This document shows, one piece after another, positions 49,879-60,800 of a stretch of 64,000 bases of DNA (positions within the stretch are counted from its first letter, which is position 1; every line of letters starts with the position of its first letter). The notes below the pieces were generated by a model that saw only the letters and a program-made list of their open reading frames with translations, did no database searches and had not been told where the DNA came from. Origin of the DNA: Tetranychus cinnabarinus. Taxonomy: Eukaryota; Arthropoda; Arachnida; Trombidiformes; Tetranychidae. Where the stretch lies: the NCBI GenBank assembly GCA_022266195.1, contig WHVY01000004.1, positions 5,659,501-5,723,500 on the forward strand, in the 5' to 3' direction. The position numbers and the translations under genes are program-made.

Positions 49879-50625
49879 CAACGTGTTTTAAGCATAAATA
49901 TGCATCTAATTAGTATGTAACACCTGTCTTCATGACATCACAAAAGCAATCGCAGCAGCTATCGTTGTATCATTGGCTTCTTTCACTTTTAATTTTGGGC
50001 ACTGACACTTTTATGTTGAGTATTATGATAATAACGACTCACTTAGCATTCAACTTAAGACGGACCTGGCTTGATTGCGAATTTGTCAAACAGTATGTTA
50101 TTCTTGTAATCAAATCTATTCTTGATTAAATGCTGATTCTAAAAAATCGATTGTCGGTTGAATTTTTCATTATAATGAAAATATTCAAAATTTTCAACGT
50201 TTTAATTAATACAATGACCAGTACCAAAATTTTTTGCGAGTTTATGTAAGGGTACACATGAAAGCTTTAAAGCAACGAGTTATCAACCTTTGTCTTATAT
50301 TGAATATCTGAATGTAACCGTTAGAACCAAGACATCTAAACAGCTAAAAACTTATTATGCACCAAATTTCTCTCTTTTTTATGCACCAAGGCACCAAGTT
50401 TTATAATAAACCGCGAGGAATGGAAAATAAATGGTTATTTTAGTTTAACAGAAATACTTTTCTTGGAATCGATAAATTTTTGAAAGTTTGATTTCTTTTT
50501 ATACTCGGAGCTGATCAATAAGTTTGGAAGTAGCTGCGTATTAAAATATTCACGAGCAAAGGCAACTTTAGATTTATAAAACTTTTTCGCTATTCGTTTA
50601 GTTATCAAATAAAGTCTTTATTGAC
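49879..50625. other. inter-receptor region, copies 2 to 3
   Basis: Its first part (about 50095-50175) resembles the 3' flank of receptor copy 1 (46205-46300) and of the subfamily B gene (about 61310-61400). No coding sequence with family similarity. The promoter block of copy 3 occupies the last 100 bp. Confidence 0.55.
50510..50625 (+). promoter_or_regulatory. conserved receptor promoter block, copy 3
   Basis: GTAGCTGCG at 50530 and TTTATAAAA at 50573-50581, followed by CTTTTTCGCTATTCGTTTAG. The TATA-like box is 45 bp before the first ATG. The 43 bp element spacing equals that of copies 1 and 4. Confidence 0.7.
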
Positions 50626-51752
50626 ATGATGTTTCGTATAACCACTCTCGATGATCGTTCTTCATGTTCCAAACCCATTGGTTTATTAGCCTCAATGCTT
50701 CGATTCGAAGGAATGAAAAGTGAATTCACTAGTTGGTTTTTTATTTTTTCACTTATTTACGTAATTTTAAACAATATATGGCTGTTACGTACGAAGAATG
50801 TATTGGAAATGTGTTTTCAGTGTTTATATTTAATAAACCTGAACGTGATTTTATTTTGGTACCTGAAGCTACGTTCAAGAAAGAAGCAATATAGCGAATT
50901 GATATACATATTTGAAAATCAAACTCAATGTAATCTGGACAACTCGAAATCTACACATCGTTTCACTTCAATTCGCAATATATTTTCGTTTTATTTCGTT
51001 TTCGTTATGCTTTTTGGGGCATTCTATGTTGCATATGATTCTATCATGACTTTCAAAAAATCGAACGACTATGTTCAACTTGGCCGAAATTTACTGCTAG
51101 GTTTGTTAAATTTACTTTGCTTATTGAATCCACAGTTATATAACCAATTCCTAGTCGAATCTTGCCTTCACATTCATGCATGTTGGTTCACTGTCAATGA
51201 GTACATTCGTTTACTAAACAATATTGACAGTCGACTATTGACTATCGATAAAGTCCGTAAAATTCGTTCAATGTACAGCATCGCTGCTGATGTCACAGAA
51301 AAAATGGATTCATTCCTAAGAATGCCGATTTTCGTTTTTTTCAACTATCTTATCATCTCATCTTTTGAAAATATTGTCCAAGTTTGGACTGTAACGACGG
51401 TATTTGGAATCATTCACATTTTATTGGACCTTTTTATCTTGACACTCATCACTTACAACACTATTTATGTTCATTATCTTTCAAATAAATGTTTCCATGA
51501 TGTATATTCACTTTCATATAAAATGCGTTCCGTAGCGTTAAATAACGAGGTACATTGTTTAAACATTGTTTGATTCATTAGAATATTAATGATTTGGTTT
51601 TTCCATTTTAGGTTCAACTGTTTCTTGATCGTATTTTACGATCTAATGTCGGCTTTTCATTTCTAAAAATCTCATTGATTACTCCGACTTTTATCACGTC
51701 ATGGACTTCGGCTTTGCTAACTTTTGTGTTGTCCCTGCCATCACTTGTATAG
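50626..51752 (+). CDS. gustatory-type chemoreceptor, subfamily A, copy 3
   Basis: Two exons, 50626-51549 and 51612-51752, encode 354 residues. Two ATGs lie back to back (50626 and 50629); the second aligns with the starts of copies 1 and 2. The subfamily blocks are present: CSKPIGLLASMLRFEGMKS, QLYNQFLVESCLHIHACW, KIRSMYSIAADVTEKMDS and IYVHYLSNKC. Exon 2 begins VQLFLDRILRSNVGFSFLK and ends FVLSLPSLV. The intron is 62 bp. Intact. It resembles copy 2 closely in the second half, consistent with recent tandem duplication or gene conversion. Confidence 0.82.
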
Positions 51753-52171
51753 AAAAGGCGTTTTTGCACAAATATGTATCGAATTGGTAAATGACACATG
51801 AGTTCGTGTCACCTTTGAACATTTCAATCGTAACAGCTATCGTGTATCATCGCGTTCTCTCCCTTTAACAATTGCATTGACATTTTTATATTAATATTAA
51901 TACTATTAATAATATTAATACTTAGTATTCAACCTCAAGTCAAACCGACTTACATATTATTCACCCTTGTACTCTTTCGTTAAACTATTAATAAATTGAG
52001 ATTAACCTGAAGAAAAGCCTCAAACTATAAACTACGGGTTTAAATTATTAATATCTAAAGTGCACCTTGTTCAGCACCGTATTATTGCACTTTCTAATTT
52101 AAATAAACTATGAAATTCGAGATTACAAATTACTGTGTTAAGATTGTATTATTATACAATGTAATAACTTT

Positions 52172-52360
52172 AAATATATCGCTTTACGGTAAAAATTAAG
52201 CACCTGCTGATTGTGATATCTTTAGAAGGCATTTTTATAATAAACCTGGAAATTCATTAGAATCAGAATATAATAGATGTCCATTCTGAAAAAAGTTAAA
52301 TGAGTATTTTGACAAATTGATTAGTTGCTCTTTTGATGTAATCTATTCATGTTCTTCTTT
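52172..52360 (+). repeat. duplicated flank block, copy 2
   Basis: Partner of 47560-47795. Similarity stops about 10 bases before the CTP synthase-like start codon at 52374. Confidence 0.7.
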
Positions 52361-52373
52361 TTTGAGTTAAAAA

Positions 52374-53351
52374 ATGAAATATATTTTGGTAACTGGTGGT
52401 GTCACCAGGGGCGTTGGCAAAGGAATAATCTCATCATCAATCGGGGTGATTTGCCAGAGTCTAGGCTTAGCCTGCACCGTCATAAAAATTGACCCTTATG
52501 TCAACATTGATGCCGGTACTTTCTCCCCATCAGAACATGGTAAGTTGTTTTGTATTTTGTATTTTATTGTCTTAAAATCTTTAATTTTATTTATTTCTTT
52601 TTTCCCAGGTGAGGTTTATGTATTGGACGATGGCTGCGTAGTTGATTGAAAATTATGAAAGATTTTGGGTCTACGTCTGATATCGGAACATCACATAAGA
52701 ACAGGAAAAATTGTTCAAAAAGTTTGTTCAGACGAACGTGATGGTAAATATAATATCTTGGACAAATTGTAAAGCATGTGCCTCATATTACGGATGCAAT
52801 CCAGAATTGGGTTACAAGTGTCTCATCAAAAAAATCTTCAATGATTATCAACAAGAAATAGATCCACAAGTGTGTGTAATTGAACTTGGAGGTACAATTA
52901 CTGACATCAAATCAATGACTTTTGTAGAAGCATTTGAACAATTTCAGTTTAAAGTTGAACCGAAAATTTTTTTATGTGTCCATGTTTCAACATTAATTGA
53001 ACTTCATATTGTACACGGGATCAGACCAACACAAAGATCACTTGGGAAGTTGAGATCTTATGGTCTTAATCCTGATTTCATCATTCATGATTTATTTATA
53101 ATATTTTATATTAAAATTTATTATTTAATTCACAGCTAACCATTTCAGAATCAAATAATGTTTTAGCTACAGCTACCCGCTCTAAAATAGCAGCTGCCTG
53201 TAAGTTAACAATTGAAAAAGTTATTTCTGTGCCTGATATGGCTTTATATCGTGTTCCTCTGCACTTGGTGAACCAAGAAATTTTGAACATTCTGATAAAA
53301 AAATTCGGTTTAGATGAAACTAAGAAAATAGATCTTAAACTATTAAACTAA
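52374..53351 (+). pseudogene. CTP synthase fragment, amidoligase domain only, decayed
   Basis: CTP synthase makes CTP from UTP; its N-terminal amidoligase domain is clearly readable here. Exon-like 52374-52539 gives MKYILVTGGV..GVGKGI, then IKIDPY.NIDAGTFSPSEHG. A 70 bp intron (donor ATG|GTAAGT, acceptor CCCAG at 52608-52609) leads to GEVYVLDDG. A frameshift and stop follow at 52647. The NYERF, RLISEHHIRTGKIVQ and VPHITDAIQNWV segments are then found in shifted frames. DPQVCVIELGGTITDIKSM through FEQFQFKV is open again (about 52860-53080). A further shifted piece ends with YRVPLHLV near 53265 and a stop at 53349. The glutaminase domain is absent. The retained intron shows a DNA-level duplicate rather than a retrocopy. 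At least three frame breaks make it non-functional as CTP synthase. Confidence 0.88.
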
Positions 53352-53998
53352 TATATTAAACTGATACTGAATGATTTTCTTTTGATCAAAAACTTAAGAA
53401 AGAGCCCTCATCTACATGTATTTCGAAACACGCTCATGGGTTACACTTAATTTTGGGTGATTCAAGAATCTGTAATTTGTAGAATATCTGAAAGAAGAAC
53501 TAAGAGTTATTCCAGCCCGTTTATGAGTTATGATTAAAAATAGGATAGAGAATAAAACACCCAGTCTTTTTTAACCAAAAGTATAGAGAACAAAACTTTG
53601 ACCAATTGATTGTAAGTATTGATTGGAAGTATAATAAGTTTGCAAAAGTACCTAACGATTCAAAAACGGCTACTTGGCTCTATATATTAATAATACTTTG
53701 AGTAAATCACAGTTGAGTAAATCGATTTTTATGATCCCATTTTGATAAATGCGTTATTTTTTTCTTTTTTCCTATTGTCTGAAATTCTATGGAAAAACTC
53801 TTTTCTTTTTCTTGCACATTTGAATTGACGATAAAAAATTAAATTCAAATTGAATGCATCAGCATGAATCTAAATGCAAAACTCAACCAATTCGACCAAC
53901 TCAGTCGATTCGCTTTTATTTCAAAATTGATATTCAACTAAACATGACAAAATTTAATAAATGATGGATTGCAAGTCTTGAAACTTACGGAACTTTAT
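53352..53998. other. region between CTP synthase relic and truncated receptor
   Basis: AT-rich, with no coding sequence recognised. The CTP synthase glutaminase domain is not found here. Confidence 0.55.
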
Positions 53999-54114
53999 TC
54001 ATTGATCTGCAAATATCTGTAGCTGCGTATTAAAATATTAACGATTAAAGGCAACTTTATGTTTATAAAACTTTTTCGCTTTTCGTTTTGTTATTAATTT
54101 AAGTCTTTATTGGC
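53999..54114 (+). promoter_or_regulatory. conserved receptor promoter block, copy 4
   Basis: GTAGCTGCG at 54019 and TTTATAAAA at 54062-54070, 45 bp before the ATG, followed by CTTTTTCGCTTTTCGTTT. It is preserved although the gene behind it is truncated. Confidence 0.68.
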
Positions 54115-54450
54115 ATGATGCTTCGAATTACCACTCTCGATGGTCGTTCTTCATGTTCCAAACCCATCGGTTTATTAGCCTCAATGCTTCGATTCGAAGG
54201 AATGAAAAGTGAATCCACGTATTTCTTTATTATTAGCGTATTCATTAACATTATTTTGCGCGACTTTATAACTTTGTTGTTACAAACGAACACTAAACTG
54301 GAAACATGTCTTCAATGTACAAATTTAATCGGCCTGTTGACCCTTTTATTTTGGTTTCTTAGATTACGTTCGAAAAGGGATCAATATATTGAATTGATCG
54401 ACATATTCCAAAATCAAACAGGATGTAGTCTCGACAACTCGCAAGTTTGA
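54115..54450 (+). pseudogene. truncated subfamily A receptor (copy 4)
   Basis: The first 110 codons align with copies 1-3 (CSKPIGLLASMLRFEGMKS, then IELIDIFQNQTGC and LDNSQV). The frame then ends in TGA exactly where copies 1-2 continue VYHHFT.IRNIF. The sequence directly after the break (54449 on) matches the 3' flank of receptor copy 1 at about 46290-46935. This suggests an internal deletion of roughly 1.3 kb that removed the rest of exon 1, the intron and exon 2. The promoter is intact. A 111-residue product with two or three helices could be made, but not a receptor. Confidence 0.85.
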
Positions 54451-54866
54451 GTTATTTATAATGCAAATGTCATGATATTTTGAATTTTTATGTCATGGTT
54501 ACGATAAGCAATATCAGAATTCTTCTCTGTGTGAGTTTGTATAACAAACATGGAAGCTTACTTTTCACGGCGTTAGCTTACGTTTCACTAAAACTTTTTT
54601 TTCTATGTAACGAAGTCTGATGGTGATACAACATATGCATTGGACTGATATTTAAACAAAAGCCTTAAGTCAATTTGATCGGTTTTTCAGAAGCTTCCCG
54701 AGAGCTAGTGAAACGTCATCGGAAGCGTTGGGAGCGAAGAAGATCAAGTCAATCTCATTATTTATACTCCTCAAAAGCCAAGAATAATAGCGTATTGATA
54801 AAGTCGCCCCAAGTCCCAACCTTTTACTCGAAAGTGAAAGGTTTTAGTTAAAATTTTTTGACTTAC
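54451..54866. other. flank of the truncated receptor
   Basis: It starts with the paralogous 3' flank and empty MITE site (54450-54500). The rest is unassigned AT-rich sequence. Confidence 0.55.
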
Positions 54867-57800
54867 CTCGGATAAGATGAGGTGAACAGGATAAGATTCA
54901 TTTTGAGCCAGAATGAACTCTGAAATGTCATCAAGGGAAGGTTTCTTTTCTTGTCTTTCATCTGTTAGAAGAAGAGAGAGAGAGAGAGAGAGAGAGAGAA
55001 GAAAAAGTGATGATGAGTGTATTTTTCTTCTTGTGTGTTTGTGTGAGTTCATGATGAAATAAATAGAAAATGATGATAAATAAAGAAGAACGAGAAAAGA
55101 AATGAGAAAAGGAATTCAAGTTGAGAAGATAAAAAATGGTGAGAAATAAATTCTGTGACCGTAAGGATTGCTAATATTATTGATGAACAGAAACAAAGAT
55201 GAAAAAAGGTTCAAACATGATGAACAAATGAATTGTTGGATGAGAGTGAAATCAAATGAATGAAGATGAGAAAAGAAGAGGTTGAAGGGAAAAGTATAGC
55301 CAGTCTTGTGTTAGTAGCAATAGTTTCCAACTGATACTTGTAGTAATCATGGAGGACAACAGAAGAAAAAAGATGAGAGAAAAGATGGAATGATGATAAT
55401 GATGAAGGGAAAATGTTACAAAATGAAGAGAAAATATGAGCTGCAAGTGTTAACCATCGTACGGCTAATTATTTGCTTCATGCTTCTACGGACATTTATT
55501 ACATTTAGTTTCAATAAAAAATTGAGATTGTTACTTCTTCTGTTCTCCCTGTTTATTTCCATGTGAACACTTCATTGCTGTTTACCTCAAAGTTGTCTGC
55601 TTATGGATGGCAACATTTTCATAAACTTCATCACCATCTCCATCATCATGTTCATCTTTTTTACTTTACATGAATTTACTTTTTACTGTTGCATTTCCAT
55701 AGTTTCGACCTCGATTTGATTTGTTTGATAATCCAAACTTGATTAAAAGCTAGTCATTAGTTATTAGTTATTTGCTAATATTTTGCTAGCATGAAACTCT
55801 GTTGATAGACTGATAATTTGAAAGAAAAAGCTTGGAAAAACTTATACATTCCACTTTAAAATGGCCGAGAAAAAAAGGAAAGTTTTCCGTTCAATTTGTT
55901 TTTCATCTTTTGCTTTCTTTTTGATTACTTTTTAATAGCGAAAAGAAAATTGCATTTGTCTTACTAGAGATAAATATAAAAGATTTTTTTGCGATTCAGT
56001 TGAGTTTAAAAAACGATGAAAACTTCATGAAACTTTGTTAAATTTTTTTGTATCAAATTTTTTTTCGATTGTTGAGTTCTAGTTCTTTGGCTAGTTTTGA
56101 TGAAATTTTTGACCAAATTTTGAAAAAAACAAGGAAAAGAGAAAAACTCGAAAAACTGTTGACATAAAATGATTGTTATAAATTGCTAGAATCAAATAGA
56201 TATTTGTGTAAGAAAAGAGCTCAATGCATGATCTTTTCGCTTTGTCAAGGCCACAACAAAATTGTGTACATTTGCGAATTGAAACAAAATGCTTTGCAAG
56301 TGGCAAGCATGACTGACCATTCAGTTTCATTGAATTTTTCTTTGGTAAACAAACTTGAAATTTATTATTCTCATGCAATGTTGACCTGATATTGAAATTT
56401 TCACCCTCTTATGCTAATACTGATATTAACAAGTGATTTAATTCAATATAATCTGTCGATAAGGTGGAAATTGAACACTTGAAGGAACATCAAGAAAAGC
56501 TATTGATGGCGAGAAATGGACAATCAAATTGACCGTAGTAACCATGGGCAATTTAACTTAAATATCAATACTGTAAACATGGGTTATCAAGTTTGGAGGA
56601 AATTAAAATACAAGCCATAAAAAACGAAGAGAGAAAAAAAGAAAAAGGAAAAGCCAAGAAAAGGCATTTTGATAAGGAAACTAAGCAAAAGCTTCATTTT
56701 TATCACATTATTTGGCGAGTCTAATAAATCATGAAATAAACAGCAACATCAACAGCAACCCATGATGATGATAGCAACAACTCCCAGCAAATCAGGAAAA
56801 TTTCCTGATAAGAGTAAAAAGAAGGAGAGTCAAAGAGGAAAAAAATGCTTCAATATTGGTCATGTTATTGGTATTAATATGTTACACAGACACACAGATA
56901 GTCAAAACTTGAAACACTGATATGTTTACACCAAGAACACCATGAAAAGGGATAAAACTTTTGCTCCATCAGGGAAAAAAAGTGTTGGACTTTTGGGTTG
57001 AAGGTGGAAGGAGAAAAAAGTTCAAGGTAAGAAGCAAGAGAAAAAAGAGTTCGATAAAATAATGATGGGTTAGATAAATATTAATGGTCTTTTTTTGCCT
57101 TCGTCCTTTTGCTTTTCCGTTTACATCATTTTCTTGTTGTACAGCTACTTTTGAGAAAATGATATATCTTGGTTTCATTGAATAATCTATTTATTTTCTG
57201 CTCATACAACTGCATATCAATTGAATTGTGGTCAATTGAATGATTGCAAATGGTCAATTACAATTGATCATTGGTACCTGATCGAAGGGCAAGAGTTTAA
57301 TCGAAACATTTTCAAAACAAAACCTCGTCTAATTTCATTTTTTGCTAGCTTACTTTTTCCATCCTAAACTTAAATGGGAAATGAATCACTTCATTGCATT
57401 TTGTTTTTCCTATCGAATGCTATCAATATAATTATGTCTTGATCTGTAAAAACTGTTGACTTGCTACATTTTTGTCTTGACCTGTTTAGGTTGACTCTTA
57501 TTGGTTCTTGCTGGTTCATGGATTGAAAGTGGACGAACCAAGGAAAAAGTGAAACATAAACATCAAAATAATCTTATTAACAGAATGTCAATAATAGCTA
57601 TCTATTATTATTATCATCTAAATGTTTAAACTCAACCCAAAAGTGAAACCAAAAGTGTCAAAAGCAAAGGCGGTCACATTTGTTATCCTTCTTATTATTT
57701 CATTTCCTTGATTAAACCATTATTTATTTCGAATTTTTTAGAGTTTGTTTCCGTCTTTTATCTATAATTTGATCGTACAATGATCGTAATGGTGAGGTTG

Positions 57801-60800
57801 AAAATACGAGTGCGTTCTCGATCATGACTGACCGCTAATTATTTTTTACTGACGATTGTGATTACAAACATTCAATCAATATTTGAAAAGCTCGAATTGT
57901 TCATCAAAATCATCGTTTAAATGGCGAAACATTAAACTGTAAACTTGGTCTAAAACAGCGAGAATTCAATAGAATAGAATCTTTTACAGAGCTTTAGGAT
58001 AAAGTTAGAGCATGTTTTTCTTATGTTTTTCGGCATATCGATGTTGTGTAAGTACAGAAACAATTAACTTTTTTTCAGTTTTCATTGTTTGATATTTAAT
58101 TATCTTCTATGAAGAGTTTACAACAAAATGAAGAATAAATAAATAATCAATTTTTATCGACGCTGCCTTTTATTTTATTTTTTAAAATATGCTTTCGGTA
58201 TGTTATTGGCAAAATGAATGTTCAGAGGTAAGAATCTTACACTATTTTATTATGTATCGATGCACACAGTGTGCGACACAAATCATGACTGAAATCATTC
58301 GATTCAAAATTTGTTATGATTAAGTATAAAAATATTGATTAATCTATACATCTATACATCTATACAATATATAAAGTCAAAGTATCAAATTTTTGCGTCA
58401 AGATTGTGGCCAAACTGAGCGGATTCCAAGAAAAAAAATTACACAGTCTGAAAGCCCTGATTCAACTACAACGACGAAAAATAGGAAACCTAACCTCAGA
58501 ACCTCATGACCTCTGAGAAATTCATGAAAATAGGGGATGGGGGAAAAAATGTAGAATCCGTATCCAATAACATTGAGAGAGGGGGAAAAACTTTTTTGTA
58601 TTCAGGTTGATGGTTGATTGTTGGACCAGGATTTTATGTAAAACTTTGTCATTTGAGTAAAGAGTAAAGAGGGGACCGGCTTTTTTCACCAGTTTTTTTA
58701 CCGATTTTACACCGTATTGTCCACCACGCAATCCAACACATTTACCAAATCAACAAAATCAACTAAATCAAACAACATCACTTTTTATAGAAACTTTTCT
58801 CAACAAAATTGTCCATCACTTTAAAGTGACTTTTTCCACCACTTTTTAAAACAAATTTTTATAAGATTATCTACCACCCAGAACTCAGATTCTTGAGAAA
58901 ATTATTTTCATTTTTATTTTTTTTAATTAAAAATGTTGACCACTTTTACACCATCTAGCACATCCACTATTAATCACCAAAGTGGTCAAAAATTTGGTGG
59001 ATTTGGGTGGTGGATGATCTTATATAAAAATTGTTTGAAAATGCGTGTGAAAAAAGCCACTCTAAAGTGATGGACAATTTAGTGGACAGTTTTGTTGAGA
59101 AAAGTTTCTTTAAAAACTGATGTTGTTTGATTTAGTTGATTTGGTAGATGTGTTGGATTGAGCGGTGGACAATACCGTGAAAAGACGCTTAGCAAAAAAA
59201 AATGGGTGGTTAAAAGAAATTTACGATCATTCATGATCGTGCCTCAGCTTGTCATTAATAAAGCAAATCTATTATTCCCTGATTTTCATGATTGATTGAG
59301 ATACTAATTCTAAATGATTCATTTTGAATTTAAACTTTTCATTATTATATAATAATACAATTCAAATGATATTAATAATGCCAATAATATTTTAACCTTT
59401 TTTGCCTTCATCAAATATATGGTGTTTTGATTATTATTTAAGATTGTTCGAATCAACCAATGTGAAGTTACTTTAGTTGGATACAATACCTTTGAACGTA
59501 ATTCATTGGCGATCATACAATTTTCATTTCAACAGTGTTTCTCGAATCAAACAGTTGAATATTAATTTCTGAAGCTGATAATTGTAAAACAATATTGAAG
59601 AAATTTTAAACAAAATGAATACAGTCAATGAATCGAATCGAGTCTCAAAAACTGGAATAATTACTTGTGCACTTTTATCGGACCAAAAAGCTGTTGTTCT
59701 AATCGTCGCATTTGGCTTTGTGTTGGATGCCTTGACATGTTTTAAAGATCTCTACTTTGTTTCGGGCGCTTATCAAATTACACGTTTGGTACTAATTGCT
59801 ATTCGACAATGGTTAATTGCTTTCTTGCTTGTTACACTTTGTATTCGTAGGAAAAAATACAGCGATTACATCACTCATTTTGAACGCAAGACAAATATCG
59901 AGTTGACACCTTTAACAGTTGATTATCTAAACAAGAATCGCTTAATATTTCAAATATTTACGCTCACCCACGGTTCAGTTTGCATTTTGTTGGTATATCT
60001 TGCTTGGTGCAATGCTTCGTTCAAATTCTTAGCTTATGTCCCTGTCATTTTCATTGGTTTGGCAGCTATTGGTGTCCTTTGTTTTATTGCTTTCCTTCGT
60101 TTCTTCATTGAAGCCTGTCTTTACATTCATACCTGTTTCATGCGAGTTGAACACTCAATAAACACATTGAACAACTCGACAAATGCATTGACTATTCATG
60201 ACATTCGGCAAGTTCGTCGATTGTATTGCTTTGCAGTTGAAACGACAGAAAAGTTAAATTATTTATTCATGCCAGTTATAGCTTTTTATTTTGTGATGAG
60301 TACCGTTAAAAGCCATTTCTCGATTGTACATGTAATCAGTGATCCATCGATTGTTACTTTAGGAACTAGTTTAATCGAATTCGCAAATTTTATCCTCGTA
60401 ACATATCACATGATTTATGTAAACCATCTCTCAACTAGAATTTATCAATCAGTTTATTCACTTACATATAAAACTGATTCATTGTTTGCCAATAAAGAGG
60501 TAATTATAAAATTCAATATTTTCTATGAACTTATCTTTAATTTTCTCTGCTTATTCATTAAATCCAGGTTCATCTTTTCCTCACTCGTATTGAACGCGCT
60601 GATGTTGGCTTCACTTTCCTGGACCTCTTTGTTATCACACCAACTTATGTTACTACACTGGCTACAATATCATTGACTATTGCTCTGGCAACACCAGCAC
60701 TGATCAAATAACTTTGGCAATAAGTTTCACTTTATTTCGCTTCTTAAAATCGCACTTGTAATGCATGTATGGTATTTAAATATTTCAACTTAACCAGGAA

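Larger units (their letters stand above)
55001..59614. other. 4.6 kb region between putative minus exon and subfamily B receptors
   Basis: No coding sequence supported. It holds a dispersed repeat at 58367-58622 and a long inverted repeat at 58690-59205. The segment 55450-58350 is unremarkable AT-rich DNA with GA- and AAG-rich patches. It may be intron of the minus-strand gene. Confidence 0.5.
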
